From assembly GCA_030538415.1 (NCBI GenBank), contig JAUNTY010000013.1, forward strand, positions 1 to 58,178: a DNA stretch of 58,178 bases. The letters run 5' to 3'. Source of the stretch: Neisseria sp. Its GTDB lineage: Bacteria > Pseudomonadota > Gammaproteobacteria > Burkholderiales > Neisseriaceae. Shown one piece after another: positions 33,855-43,030 of the stretch; position 1 is the stretch's first letter; each line of letters opens with the position of its first letter. Made by a program: the position numbers and the translations under genes. Below the pieces are notes generated by a model, which did no database searches, was not told where the DNA came from, and saw only the letters and a list, made by a program, of their open reading frames with translations.

Positions 33855-36011
33855 TCAGTTTTTCTTCTGATATTTGGCATAAGCATAATAGCTGTAGGCG
33901 TCTTGCGCCTCGCGGGCGATGCCGTTGAACACCACGCCGTTGATTTCAACATTGCTTTGCGCCAGACGGTTGACGCTGCTGTCGATTTCCCGCAGGGTGG
34001 TTTTGTTGTAATAGGCTACCAGCAGGGTAGAGCCTGCATGCTGGCCGATGATGCCCGCATCGGTTACCGACAATACAGGCGGGGTGTCGAGAAGCACATA
34101 ATCGAATGTTTTCCGTGCCCACTCAATCAGGGTGTTCAACCGGTGATCCATCAGCAATTCGGAGGGATTATCGGGCAGCTTGCCGTGGCTGATGAAGCTG
34201 AGGTTGTCGATTGATGTGGTTTGCACCGCCTGCTCGGGCGTCAGCTTGCCGGACAGGATGTCCGCCAATCCTTGTTCGGGTTGTACGCCAAACAGCTGGT
34301 TCAGATAACCGCGGCGCATGTCGCAGTCAATCAGCAGGATTTTTTTGTTGGATTGCGCCATGACGGTGGCCAGGTTGGCGGAAATAAACGATTTGCCGGC
34401 TTCGGGGATGGCGCCGGTAATCATCAATACATTATTGGACGCTTCCATCATGGAGAAATAAATATTGGTGCGCAGGGAGCGGATGGCCTCCACTGCCATA
34501 TCTGTCGGCTCTTCGGCGGCCAGAAGATAAGAAGAGCGGTTGCTGAGCGATTTCAGCTTTCTGCCGACCATATCGCGTTTTTGCTGGGTTTTCGACAAAG
34601 GGATAATGGCGGTAACGTCCAGCCCCATGGATTCGATGTCTTCGGGGTTGGTGATGCGCAGACGGGTGGCCGAACGCAGCAGGAACCAGGCAGCAGTTAA
34701 CACACCTGCAGTCAGCGCGGCCAAAAGGGTAATCATTTTTTTGCGCGGCGCCACCGGCAATTCGGCCGTGGCGGCACGGTCAACCACACGCACATTGCCT
34801 TGGGCGCTGGCCTTCATGATGTTCAGCTCTTGTTGTTTGCCCAACAGCTGCATATAGGTGGTTTGGTTGGTATCCACATCGCGGGTGAGACGGATGACTT
34901 CCTGCTGGGTATTGGGCAGGTTGGAAATTTGCTGGTTGATGCGGTTTTTGGCGCGTTCCAATACGGCAAGCTTGTCGAGTACGGCTTTATAAGTAGGGTG
35001 TTCGCGGGTATAGAATTCGGCAATGCCGGCTTCTTCTGTTCTCAATGTGGTAATCTGGCTTTCGATGTCTACCAGGCTTTCCAGCGCACCTTTGGCTTCA
35101 ACGGGGATATCCAGCGAGCCGCTTTTTTTACGGTATTCGTTCAGGCGGTTTTCGGCATCCTCCAGCGCGCCTTTCAGACGCGGCAGCTCTTCGCTGATGA
35201 AAGCCAGGCCGTTGGCGGCCATCTGCACGTCGCGGTCACGGTTTTGACTGACGTAGTTGTCGATGATGCCGTTGAGGATAATGCTGATTTTTGCAGGGTC
35301 GGTGCCGGTGTAGCCGAGGTTGATAATCGGGCTGGTTTTACCTTTGCTGGTAACGGCCAGATTGGTTTTCACCTGGTCGATGGCGGCCAGTTTGGAGTTT
35401 TTGACCAATACGAATTCCTGACCGTCATCGGCGAGAATCTGGTTGACTTGTATGGTGGTGTGCGGATTGATTTTCAGGGCGCGGCCGACCAGGCCGTCAA
35501 TCGTGCTTTCATCGGGCAGTTCGAGCTTGTAGCTCTTGTTGTCGATGGCAGTGAGGGTAATCGGCTTGTTCAGCCATTCTTTTTGCACTTCAAAGGTTTG
35601 CAGCGTGAGTTCGGGATCGACGTCGCTGCTGAGATTGTGCAGTATGCGGCCGACAAGCGGGAAATATTTAGGGTTGACGTCTTGGTCGAGTTGCAGATCG
35701 TCAACGGTTTTGCCAATCACCAGGCGCGACTGCACCAGTTCGATTTCGGCTTCCGAGGGAGAGGGCTCGTTGCTGAACAGGCTGTTGATTTCGGTCAGAA
35801 TCTGGTTTTGTTTGGTTTCCAGCTCTACCATGCCGTCGGCACGGTATACCGGGGTGGCGGTAAAGCTGTAGATGCCGCCGAGCAGGCCGCCGAGCAGCAT
35901 GGCCAGGGCAATCGGATATTTGTGGTTGAGCAGGTTGCGGAACTGCTGCCCCAAGTCGATTTCTCCGCCATTGTCGCTGTGGTGGGTCGGGGTAGGGTGC
36001 TGTTTTGCCAT
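33855..36011 (-). CDS. wzc: Polysaccharide copolymerase and BY-kinase (Wzc-like)
   Basis: 718 residues from ATG 36011 with AGGAAA upstream; a TTG 24 bases earlier is less likely. Two TM segments, near residues 31-50 and again shortly before 410, flank a long periplasmic Wzz domain with coiled coil. The cytoplasmic tyrosine kinase domain has Walker A around K540 (GAIPEAGKS), Walker A' LLIDCDMRRG near 559-567, Walker B LLDTPP at 641, and a C-terminal tyrosine cluster Y706, Y708, Y709, Y711, Y714. It controls chain length and export with Wza; autophosphorylation is reversed by Wzb. Last gene of the locus. Confidence 0.93.
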   Translation of the reverse strand: MAKQHPTPTHHSDNGGEIDLGQQFRNLLNHKYPIALAMLLGGLLGGIYSFTATPVYRADGMVELETKQNQILTEINSLFSNEPSPSEAEIELVQSRLVIGKTVDDLQLDQDVNPKYFPLVGRILHNLSSDVDPELTLQTFEVQKEWLNKPITLTAIDNKSYKLELPDESTIDGLVGRALKINPHTTIQVNQILADDGQEFVLVKNSKLAAIDQVKTNLAVTSKGKTSPIINLGYTGTDPAKISIILNGIIDNYVSQNRDRDVQMAANGLAFISEELPRLKGALEDAENRLNEYRKKSGSLDIPVEAKGALESLVDIESQITTLRTEEAGIAEFYTREHPTYKAVLDKLAVLERAKNRINQQISNLPNTQQEVIRLTRDVDTNQTTYMQLLGKQQELNIMKASAQGNVRVVDRAATAELPVAPRKKMITLLAALTAGVLTAAWFLLRSATRLRITNPEDIESMGLDVTAIIPLSKTQQKRDMVGRKLKSLSNRSSYLLAAEEPTDMAVEAIRSLRTNIYFSMMEASNNVLMITGAIPEAGKSFISANLATVMAQSNKKILLIDCDMRRGYLNQLFGVQPEQGLADILSGKLTPEQAVQTTSIDNLSFISHGKLPDNPSELLMDHRLNTLIEWARKTFDYVLLDTPPVLSVTDAGIIGQHAGSTLLVAYYNKTTLREIDSSVNRLAQSNVEINGVVFNGIAREAQDAYSYYAYAKYQKKN

Positions 36012-36044
36012 GTGATGTGGTTTCCTAAAATTCAATATCGGGTA

Positions 36045-36485
36045 TCAGGCTTGTTTGGCCAGCTTGGCTGCCCAATGTGCGGCGGCTGTTTCCAGCTGCT
36101 GATAAACGGTTTCAAACATCTCTTCGCTTTGGCGGAAGGGATCCGGGATATTTTTTTGCGGCAGCCATTGTCCGAACAACATGGTTTTGCTCCTTGCGGC
36201 GGGCAGGATGTCGGCCACCTGGTCAATGTGGTTTTGCTCCATCACCAAAATCAAATCAGCCTGTTCGCACATTTCTGCGGTGAGCTGTCTGGCCGTATGG
36301 CCTGCCACGACCGTGCCGTGTTTGAGTGCGGTTTTGATGGCCTGAAAGTCGGCATCTTTGCCTGACAGGGCGCGGATGCCGGCCGAGCTGATGCTGAGGC
36401 CGGGCAGCTTTTGCTGCAACAGCCGCTCGCCGGTAGGGGAGCGGCAGATATTGCCGACGCAGACAATCAAGATATTCTGATACAT
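36045..36485 (-). CDS. wzb: Low-molecular-weight protein-tyrosine phosphatase (Wzb-like)
   Basis: 146 residues. P-loop C9VGNICRS16 with catalytic C9 and R15; the general acid aspartate is in IPDPFRQSEEMFE. Dephosphorylates the Wzc tyrosine tail, cycling capsule assembly. Between wza (16 bases upstream) and wzc, the normal order of group 1 type loci. Confidence 0.93.
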   Translation of the reverse strand: MYQNILIVCVGNICRSPTGERLLQQKLPGLSISSAGIRALSGKDADFQAIKTALKHGTVVAGHTARQLTAEMCEQADLILVMEQNHIDQVADILPAARSKTMLFGQWLPQKNIPDPFRQSEEMFETVYQQLETAAAHWAAKLAKQA

Positions 36486-36501
36486 AAACGATTCCGTCAG
36501 G

Positions 36502-37638
36502 TTACTGGAAGGTATTGTCCAGCGAGTTGATGTTGGAAATCGAGTTGGTCAGCTGCGATACTACGCGGTTCCAGCGGGTAACCGGGGCGGCGGTCACGTA
36601 AACCACATCTTCGGCCTCCAGGCGGAACTGATTGCCCAAAGCGTAGGCGCTGGCATCTTTCAGGTTGAGCTGGTAGATGTGGATGGGTTTCTCGCGGTCG
36701 GCAGGCATATTGCGGATGACGAATACGCCGTTGGCGTCGGCCAGTGCTTGGGTCATACCGCTTGCGTTACCCAATGCGCGGGTGAGGGTCAGCCCCTGGC
36801 TGCCCATCGGCAGAGTTGCCTGACGGCCGACTTCGCCCATCACGTAAACCTGGCTGTTTTCGGTGGTGGGCACGTATACGATATCGCCGTTGCTGAGCAG
36901 ATGGTTTTGTGAAAGGTCGCCGTATTGCAGGATGTCTTGCAAGGAAATGGTGCTGTCGACGCCGTTGTGTGTCCATTTGATGTTGCGGGTGTCGGCGTTT
37001 TCGGCGGTGCCGCCGGCGAGGTCGATGGCGTCAAGCAGCGTAATCGGCACATTGGTAATCGGCAGTTGGCCGGCCTGGGTAACGGCGCCGGATACAGTCA
37101 CGCGCTGCGAGCGGAATTCCGTTACGTTAACCGATATCTGCGGGTTTTTGAGATAACGTTGCAGACGGCCTGTCAGCAGGTTTTGCACTTCGGACAGGGT
37201 TTTGCCGCTGACATGAATCTTGCCGGCCAGCGGATAGAAAATATAACCGGCTTCGTCTACCCAGACGCCGTTGCTGACCTGACGGCTTTGCGGATTGATG
37301 CTGCTGGTGGGGGCGGGCGTATCCAGATCCTTGTGGGACCAGACCTGGACGTTCAATACATCGCCGCCGCCGACGCGGTAGCGGTGGCCGGCTTTTTGGG
37401 CGTTGAGGGCGGGATTGCTTTGAGCCAGGCGTTTGGGCAGGCGCATGCTTTCCACCAGATTCAAGGTAATCGGGTAGATGGCGACACGGTTGTCGAGGCC
37501 GATATTATCGGCGGTATCGTTTTCGTTGTAGACGATGGTTTTGTTTTTGGTGGGCAGGCCTGAGCCGGGAATCACGGTGCAGCCGGCGGTAAATGCCAGC
37601 AGGGAAAAGCTGATAACGGTCAGTGTTTTAATATTCAC
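36502..37638 (-). CDS. wza: Outer-membrane polysaccharide export protein (Wza-like)
   Basis: 378 residues from a GTG at 37638 with GGAAGG eight bases upstream. Lipoprotein signal with lipidated C20 (LLAFTAGC). The polysaccharide export domain lies at about 80-165 (YRVGGGDVLNVQVWSHKDL), followed by SLBB repeats (TVSGAVTQAGQLPITNVPIT, VYVMGEVGRQATLPM), and a C-terminal helix crossing the outer membrane as an octameric channel. An in-frame DUS core encodes part of LTGRLQRYL. Confidence 0.92.
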   Translation of the reverse strand: MNIKTLTVISFSLLAFTAGCTVIPGSGLPTKNKTIVYNENDTADNIGLDNRVAIYPITLNLVESMRLPKRLAQSNPALNAQKAGHRYRVGGGDVLNVQVWSHKDLDTPAPTSSINPQSRQVSNGVWVDEAGYIFYPLAGKIHVSGKTLSEVQNLLTGRLQRYLKNPQISVNVTEFRSQRVTVSGAVTQAGQLPITNVPITLLDAIDLAGGTAENADTRNIKWTHNGVDSTISLQDILQYGDLSQNHLLSNGDIVYVPTTENSQVYVMGEVGRQATLPMGSQGLTLTRALGNASGMTQALADANGVFVIRNMPADREKPIHIYQLNLKDASAYALGNQFRLEAEDVVYVTAAPVTRWNRVVSQLTNSISNINSLDNTFQ

Positions 37639-37663
37639 TCAGTAGTCCTTCCTGATGTTTCTT

Positions 37664-37689
37664 GAGGCCGTCTGAACATTCAGACGGCA
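37664..37689. repeat. DUS pair at the capD-like / wza junction
   Basis: AGGCCGTCTGAA and TTCAGACGGCAT with only CA between. The right arm, read on the minus strand, is a canonical ATGCCGTCTGAA and provides the stop TGA of the upstream dehydratase gene. Confidence 0.75.
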
Positions 37690-39587
37690 TGATGCGTGGT
37701 TTGCTGCCAAACCAAATCGCAGATATCGTCTTTCGGCGCGAAACCGGTGGGCGCCTCCAGCAACAACTGGCGCAGCGTCATTTGGTCTGACTGGCGGCAG
37801 GCCGCATCCATGCGGTCGAGTATGTCAGAAAGTGTCACCCACGGCAGCATAACTTCGTTGGCGGTCATAATGCGGGGATGAGTGGTCTTTTCCACTTCAT
37901 CGCCAATCAGCAGCTCCTCATACAATTTTTCGCCGGGGCGCAGGCCGGTGACCTTGATTTCGATGTCGCCGTCAGGGTGGGCTGCATCTTTTATCTCCAG
38001 ACCACTCAAACGTATCATTTGTTTCGCCAAATCAATGATTTTTACAGATTCGCCCATGTCGAGCACAAACACATCGCCGCCTTTGCCCATCGCGCCCGCC
38101 TGGATGACCAGTTGCGCAGCTTCGGGTATGGTCATGAAATAACGGGTGATGTCCGCATGGGTGAGGGTGACCGGGCCGCCTGCTGCGATTTGTTTTTCAA
38201 ATACGGGCACAACCGAGCCGGAGGAACCGAGCACATTGCCGAAACGCACCATGCAGAAACGGGTGGGCTGGCCGGGTTCGGCCGCCAGTGCCTGCAATAC
38301 CAGCTCCGCCATGCGCTTGCTGGCGCCCATGGTGTTGGTGGGGCGCACGGCCTTGTCGGTGGAAATCAAGACAAAGGTTTCCACTTGGGCGTCAATGGCG
38401 GCCTGGGCGCAGAACATGGTGCCGTAAATATTGTTGCGCACGCCTTCGATGGTGTTGAATTCCACCATCGGCACGTGTTTGTAGGCAGCCGCATGGTAAA
38501 CGGTTTGCACGCCGAAGGCTTTCATCACGTTAAAGAGGCGGTTGCGGTGTTGCACCGAGCCCAGAAGCGGCAATACTTCAATCGCCATGCCGTGTTCGGC
38601 TTGGTATTCGCGCAGCTCTTTGTCGATGCTGTAGAGAGAAAACTCAGACAATTCAAACAAAATCAGCTTGGCAGGCTGGCGCTGGATAATCTGGCGGCAC
38701 AATTCCGAGCCGATGGAGCCGCCCGCGCCGGTGACCATCACCACTTTGCCGCTGATGTCGGCCGCCATCAGTTCGGGGCGCGGCGCAACCGGATCGCGGC
38801 CGAGCAGATCTACCACCGAGATTTTTTTGAGCGAGCTGATGTTGATTTTGCCGTCGACCAAATCCTTCATGCCGGGAATGGTCAGCACTTCGCAAGGATA
38901 AGGTTCGAGGCGCTGCACCAGCATTTTGCGCTCTTCAACGGATGCGCTGGGGATGGCCAGCAGGATTTTTTCCACGCCGTAGCGGTTAATCAAGTCGTTG
39001 ATTTCAGACGGCCTGTGTACAGGTAAATCGTAAATCAGCGTGCGCTGGAGTTGGGGATTGTCGTCCACAAAGGCCACCGCATGGTATTCGTTTACCTGTT
39101 TGATGGCTTCCAGCAGTTGGCGGCCGGACTGCCCGGCACCGTAAATGATGACCGGCGCCATCTGCTTGTTGTGCCGGCCGCCGGTGAGGATGGTGCGCAG
39201 CATCAGGCGCGAGCCTGCAATCAGCACCACCAGCAGCAGAAAATACACAAACGGCAGCGCCAGGCGTAGGCGCTGCTCGAAAATCAGCGCGCTCAACAGA
39301 AACAATACGGCCGAAATGGCGCTGCCGATTACCGCCGTGGTCAGCACTTTGGTGCTGACGTAGCGGGTAACGGCGCGGTAAAGACCCAGGCGGACAAACA
39401 GGAAAATGGTCAACGCGGCGGTGACGACAAATGCCAGCCAGTTGGCGGAGCTGATCCATTCCTGCGAATAGCCGCTTTTCAGGCTTTGGGCAAACCAGAA
39501 CGCAAAGAAAATCACCAGCATATCGTGAATCACGAAGAAGGTTTTTTTGACATTGCGGGGCAGGGCTAACAGGGTTTCCAAATTCAT
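37680..39587 (-). CDS. pglD: UDP-sugar 4,6-dehydratase, membrane type (PglD/WbpM/CapD-like)
   Basis: 635 residues. Four TM segments in 1-130, a first nucleotide-binding domain (YGAGQSGRQLL at 149-159), and an SDR dehydratase domain with VTGAGGSIGSE at 285-295. The catalytic S410-D411-K412 and M420xxxK424 (NTMGASK) show the Met-for-Tyr substitution of the WbpM/FlaA1 group. Converts UDP-GlcNAc to the 4-keto-6-deoxy sugar. In Neisseria, PglD does this for pilin glycan synthesis; here it stands beside a PglC-like aminotransferase. The stop codon lies in a DUS. Confidence 0.88.
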   Translation of the reverse strand: MNLETLLALPRNVKKTFFVIHDMLVIFFAFWFAQSLKSGYSQEWISSANWLAFVVTAALTIFLFVRLGLYRAVTRYVSTKVLTTAVIGSAISAVLFLLSALIFEQRLRLALPFVYFLLLVVLIAGSRLMLRTILTGGRHNKQMAPVIIYGAGQSGRQLLEAIKQVNEYHAVAFVDDNPQLQRTLIYDLPVHRPSEINDLINRYGVEKILLAIPSASVEERKMLVQRLEPYPCEVLTIPGMKDLVDGKINISSLKKISVVDLLGRDPVAPRPELMAADISGKVVMVTGAGGSIGSELCRQIIQRQPAKLILFELSEFSLYSIDKELREYQAEHGMAIEVLPLLGSVQHRNRLFNVMKAFGVQTVYHAAAYKHVPMVEFNTIEGVRNNIYGTMFCAQAAIDAQVETFVLISTDKAVRPTNTMGASKRMAELVLQALAAEPGQPTRFCMVRFGNVLGSSGSVVPVFEKQIAAGGPVTLTHADITRYFMTIPEAAQLVIQAGAMGKGGDVFVLDMGESVKIIDLAKQMIRLSGLEIKDAAHPDGDIEIKVTGLRPGEKLYEELLIGDEVEKTTHPRIMTANEVMLPWVTLSDILDRMDAACRQSDQMTLRQLLLEAPTGFAPKDDICDLVWQQTTHHAV

Positions 39588-39617
39588 GGTCGGTTATTCT
39601 TGAGATTTGAAGGAAAA

Positions 39618-40793
39618 TTAAGCGGTGGCCTGAGTCAGCACGTCCCGGATTTCTTTGCAGCAAAAATCCATTTCGTCGGCGCTCAGGGTGGGGTGCACCA
39701 GAAACATCAGGCTGGTGTCGCCCAGCGCCACGGCGTTTTTCAGGCGCTCTTTGGGGCGCCACGGCGTGTTGTCGAAGGCTTTTTCCAGATATACTTCCGA
39801 GCAACTACCCTGATAGCAGGGCACTTTGCGCGCGGCCAGCTCGTTGACGATGCGGTCGCGGCTCCAGCCTTCCTTCAGGTTTTCCGGTTTGATAAAGGCA
39901 TAGAATTTGTATTGCGCATGCTCGATATAATCCGGCACGTCAATCAGGCGGATGGTGGCAAACGACTTCATGGCGGCTTCGAGTTTGGCGGCGTTGGCCT
40001 GACGTTTGGCCGTCCAGTCGGGCATGCGCTTGAGCTGGATGCGGCCGATGACGGCCTGCATTTCCATCATGCGCCAGTTGGTGCCGAAGCTTTCGTGCAG
40101 CCAGCGGAAACCGGGTGCGTGTTCGCGGTGGTAAACGGCGTCGTAGCTTTTGCCGTGGTCTTTGTATGACCACATTTTCGACCACAAATCTTTGTCGTTG
40201 GTGGTGACCATGCCGCCTTCGCCGCCGGTGGTCATGATTTTGTCCTGACAAAACGACCAGGCGCCGACGTGGCCGATGGAGCCGACCGGTTTGCCTTTGT
40301 ATTTCGCACCGTGCGCTTGGGCGCAGTCTTCAATCACCCACAGATTATGCTGCTCGGCCAGCGCCATGATGCCGTCCATTTCGGCAGGCATACCGGCCAG
40401 ATGCACCACGACAATCGCTTTGGTGTTGGGGGTCAAGGCCGTCTGAATGGTTTCCGGGCTGATGTTTTGGCTGTTTAAATCCACATCGGCAAACACGGGG
40501 TTGGCACCGGCGGTGACGATGGCGGAAGCCGAAGCGAGGAAGGTGCGCGAGGTCACAATCACATCATCGCCCGCGCCGATGCCCATTGCTTTGAGGGCGA
40601 CATCCAGCGCCAGCGTGCCGTTGCCCAGCGCGATGGCGTATTCGGTGGCGGCAAAGGCAGCGAATTCTTTTTCAAATTCGCGGCATTCGCTGCCGGTCCA
40701 GTAATTGACCTTGTTGGAAAGCAACACGCGAGAGACTGCGTCGGCTTCTTCCTGGGTAAAGCTCGGCCAGGGTGACAATGAGGTATTCAGCAT
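39618..40793 (-). CDS. pglC: DegT/DnrJ-type PLP aminotransferase (PglC-like)
   Basis: 391 residues. Sugar aminotransferase of the AHBA/DegT family; PLP lysine K185 in WSFCQDKIMTTGGEGG, with GNGTLALDVAL and EDCAQAHGA. Expected to aminate the 4-keto sugar from the neighbouring dehydratase to UDP-4-amino-4,6-dideoxy-GlcNAc. Overlaps the HAD gene by 7 bases and precedes the dehydratase by 30. Confidence 0.85.
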   Translation of the reverse strand: MLNTSLSPWPSFTQEEADAVSRVLLSNKVNYWTGSECREFEKEFAAFAATEYAIALGNGTLALDVALKAMGIGAGDDVIVTSRTFLASASAIVTAGANPVFADVDLNSQNISPETIQTALTPNTKAIVVVHLAGMPAEMDGIMALAEQHNLWVIEDCAQAHGAKYKGKPVGSIGHVGAWSFCQDKIMTTGGEGGMVTTNDKDLWSKMWSYKDHGKSYDAVYHREHAPGFRWLHESFGTNWRMMEMQAVIGRIQLKRMPDWTAKRQANAAKLEAAMKSFATIRLIDVPDYIEHAQYKFYAFIKPENLKEGWSRDRIVNELAARKVPCYQGSCSEVYLEKAFDNTPWRPKERLKNAVALGDTSLMFLVHPTLSADEMDFCCKEIRDVLTQATA

Positions 40794-41461
40794 AATAAAT
40801 CCTTTAATTCGTTCAAGTCGTTTATCCAGTAGTGGGGCTGGTGGGCGGCGGAGAAGTCGGCGGCATCATGGCGGTGGATGTTGTTGGCCGCCGCTTTCAG
40901 GCCGATGGTTGTCCAGCCTTGCGCATTCGGCGTGACAAAATCTTTTTTGATGTTGTCGCCGATGTAAATCCAGTGTTTGCCGGGGTAGCATCGGCGGATG
41001 AAATCAAAGCGCTCTGGCCGCGGTTTTTCGGAAGCAAAAGCTTCGGAAATCAATACGTGGTCAAAACAATTGTCCAAGCCGAGGGCATGCAGTTTCAGGC
41101 GCTGGGTGAGGCTGCGGCCGTCTGAAATCAGTGCGCTGGCGGCAAAGCGTCCGAGTAGGCCGATCAGGGTTTCAGACGGCATATAGGGCGCGATGTCAGG
41201 CTCGTGCAGGCGGTAATGCCACAGCAGCGAGGTTTTTTCGGCATCGTTGAAGCCGCAATACGCGCAGATGCGGTCGAGCCAGTCGCTTTTGTGCATGTCC
41301 AGCAAAGCCAATAATTCTTGCTCGCCGTACTGCGGATAGGCCGCGGCAACTTGCCGGCACACGGCGCGAATGCCGGACACTTTATAGTCGAATTCCGAAT
41401 ACAGGGTGTCGTCGAGATCGAACACAATCACGCTGTCGGCAGCGTTTGGCAGCGGGCTCAT
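40787..41461 (-). CDS. HAD-superfamily hydrolase
   Basis: 224 residues with motif I VFDLDDTLYSE, motif II LISDGRS, motif III lysine in SEKPRPERF, and motif IV YIGDNIKKD. A helical cap lies between I and II. Substrate is unknown. The position between an ATP-grasp ligase and the aminotransferase, overlapping both genes by a few bases, suggests it prepares or recycles the acyl donor (for example dephosphorylating a phosphoglycerate), but this is inference. Confidence 0.8.
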   Translation of the reverse strand: MSPLPNAADSVIVFDLDDTLYSEFDYKVSGIRAVCRQVAAAYPQYGEQELLALLDMHKSDWLDRICAYCGFNDAEKTSLLWHYRLHEPDIAPYMPSETLIGLLGRFAASALISDGRSLTQRLKLHALGLDNCFDHVLISEAFASEKPRPERFDFIRRCYPGKHWIYIGDNIKKDFVTPNAQGWTTIGLKAAANNIHRHDAADFSAAHQPHYWINDLNELKDLLC

Positions 41462-42426
41462 CCGCGCACCAGCACTTTCGCGTCATAGCGCAACATAATC
41501 AGGTTGTCTTCCCATTGGTCGAAGAACGGGATTTCCTCACCGTAGAAATATTCGCGCATCAGCCAGCCCGGATAGTTGCCGCCGGCGGCGTAGGTCAGCG
41601 GGAAACCGCCGCCGAAGCGGGGGTTGATTTCCACGCCGTAAACGGTTCGGCTTTCATTATGATAGAAAAACTGGGCGGTGATGCAGCCGCGGGCTTCTTC
41701 AAGCGCGGCCAGTTTTTCGTTCAGAAAATCATACAGCCAGCCACGGCGGGTAGCGCCCTTGCTCACTTCGCCGGAGCGCACTTCCAAACGCTCGCGCGGC
41801 ACGGTGCATTTCAGACGGCCTTGGCGGTCGTAATACATGTCGACGGTAAATTCCTTGAAGGTATTTTTGATGTCGATAAGCTGGCAAAACATCATTTTCG
41901 GGTCGTTTTTCAGCTCGTCGGTCAGCTCTTCCGCACTGTTGACCGGTTGCGCGCCGATGCCGCGGCTGCCGTCATAGGGCTTGGCGAAGCAGGGAAACTC
42001 GATGGTTTCGGGCGTGTAGATTTTCGGCGCTTCGATGCCGTAGCGGTTAAACAGCGCCACGGTATCGCGTTTGTCGCGGCATTGGCGGATCAGGCCGCTG
42101 CCGGAGACGATGATGTGGATGCCCGCGGCTTCAAAGCGCGCGCGCGCTTCGGCCAGCTTCAACAATTCGGTGTCGATGGTTGGAATCACCAAACCCACGT
42201 TTTGTTCGTCAGCAAGTTGAAAAATACTGTCAATATAGTTTTCCGCGCTGATACGGGGCACAGCAAACGCACCGTCGGCCACTTGGCAGGCGGAAGACAT
42301 TTTTGGGTTTAAATCGGTGCAATAAACACGGATGCCGTCTGAAAGCTTGGTGGCTTCTGCTTTGAAATCCTGAACCAGCTCAACGCGGCGGCCGGCGGAT
42401 AAAATCAGAATATTATTTTTTTTCAT
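41458..42426 (-). CDS. ATP-grasp ligase, PglB2 C-terminal-like
   Basis: 322 residues from ATG 42426, preceded by AGGAAA. CarB-like ATP-grasp fold: N-terminal NILILSAGRRVELV, central FPCFAKPYDGSRGIGAQPV and YGVEINPRFGGGFPLTYAAGGN. In meningococcal PglB2 an ATP-grasp domain is fused to the sugar transferase and makes the glyceramido sugar of pilin glycans; here the two are separate genes. Codons 2-4 lie on an A8 tract shared with the end of the sugar transferase gene, so loss of one A would fuse them. An in-frame DUS core lies near 41811. Confidence 0.8.
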   Translation of the reverse strand: MKKNNILILSAGRRVELVQDFKAEATKLSDGIRVYCTDLNPKMSSACQVADGAFAVPRISAENYIDSIFQLADEQNVGLVIPTIDTELLKLAEARARFEAAGIHIIVSGSGLIRQCRDKRDTVALFNRYGIEAPKIYTPETIEFPCFAKPYDGSRGIGAQPVNSAEELTDELKNDPKMMFCQLIDIKNTFKEFTVDMYYDRQGRLKCTVPRERLEVRSGEVSKGATRRGWLYDFLNEKLAALEEARGCITAQFFYHNESRTVYGVEINPRFGGGFPLTYAAGGNYPGWLMREYFYGEEIPFFDQWEDNLIMLRYDAKVLVRG

Positions 42427-43030
42427 GGTCGTCGTTTCCTGTGAAGAAAGGCATGGTGGCATCGCCCTGAGCGGAAATGCCTTCGCGCACAAATACTTTT
42501 TTCACGGTTAAAAACAGAATCTTGATGTCGAGCCACAGGCTGCGGTTGTCGACATACCATACATCGTATTCGAATTTCTGGTTCCACGAGATGGCGTTGC
42601 GGCCGTTGACCTGCGCCCAGCCGGTCACGCCCGGTTTCACTTCGTTGCGGCGGCGTTGGAAATCGTTATACAACGGCAGATACTGCATCAGCAGCGGGCG
42701 CGGGCCGACCAGACTCATCTCGCCTTTCAAGACGTTCCACAATTCCGGTAACTCGTCGAGGCTGCTGGCGCGCAGCTTGCGACCGAACGGGGTGAGACGC
42801 TCGCTGTCGGGCAGGGCGTTGCCCTGTGCATCTACGGCGTCGCGCATGGAGCGGAATTTAATCATCTTGAAGGGCTTGCCGTCTTTGCCCGGGCGGGTTT
42901 GGGTGAAAAACACCGGCGAGCCGAGGTTTTTGCGGATAAGGTAAACCAGCAGCAACAAGACCGGCGACAGCACAATCAAGCCTGCTGCCGAAGCGATGAT
43001 ATCCAACAGACGTTTCAAAATGTCATTCAT
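42413..43030 (-). CDS. Undecaprenyl-phosphate sugar phosphotransferase (PglB/PglC monotopic type)
   Basis: 205 residues from ATG 43030. A re-entrant membrane helix near 8-35 (SPVLLLLVYLI), then FFTQTRPGKDGKPFKMIKFRSM, LDELPELWNVLKGEMSLVGPRP with the catalytic acidic pair, and KPGVTGWAQVNGRNAISW. Transfers a sugar-1-phosphate from UDP to undecaprenyl phosphate, starting glycan assembly. Closely resembles the single-domain Campylobacter PglC and the N-terminal half of Neisseria PglB. Overlaps the upstream glycosyltransferase by 8 bases and the ATP-grasp gene by 14. Confidence 0.9.
   Translation of the reverse strand: MNDILKRLLDIIASAAGLIVLSPVLLLLVYLIRKNLGSPVFFTQTRPGKDGKPFKMIKFRSMRDAVDAQGNALPDSERLTPFGRKLRASSLDELPELWNVLKGEMSLVGPRPLLMQYLPLYNDFQRRRNEVKPGVTGWAQVNGRNAISWNQKFEYDVWYVDNRSLWLDIKILFLTVKKVFVREGISAQGDATMPFFTGNDDHEKK
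42416..42423 (-). repeat. A8 homopolymer in the sugar transferase / ATP-grasp overlap
   Basis: On the minus strand CATG is followed by eight A and TAATATT. The transferase reads GAA AAA AAA TAA; the ligase reads ATG AAA AAA AAT. Removing one A joins the two frames (GAA AAA AAT AAT). Homopolymers of this size are slippage-prone. Confidence 0.9.

Noticed and set aside
34800-36365. 521-codon plus-strand open frame opposite wzc and wzb
   Set aside because: Fully antisense to two well-supported genes with catalytic motifs; composition is that of a shadow frame in GC-rich coding DNA.
37878-39026. 382-codon plus-strand open frame opposite the PglD-like gene
   Set aside because: Antisense to the dehydratase, whose SDR motifs are intact; no recognisable domain.
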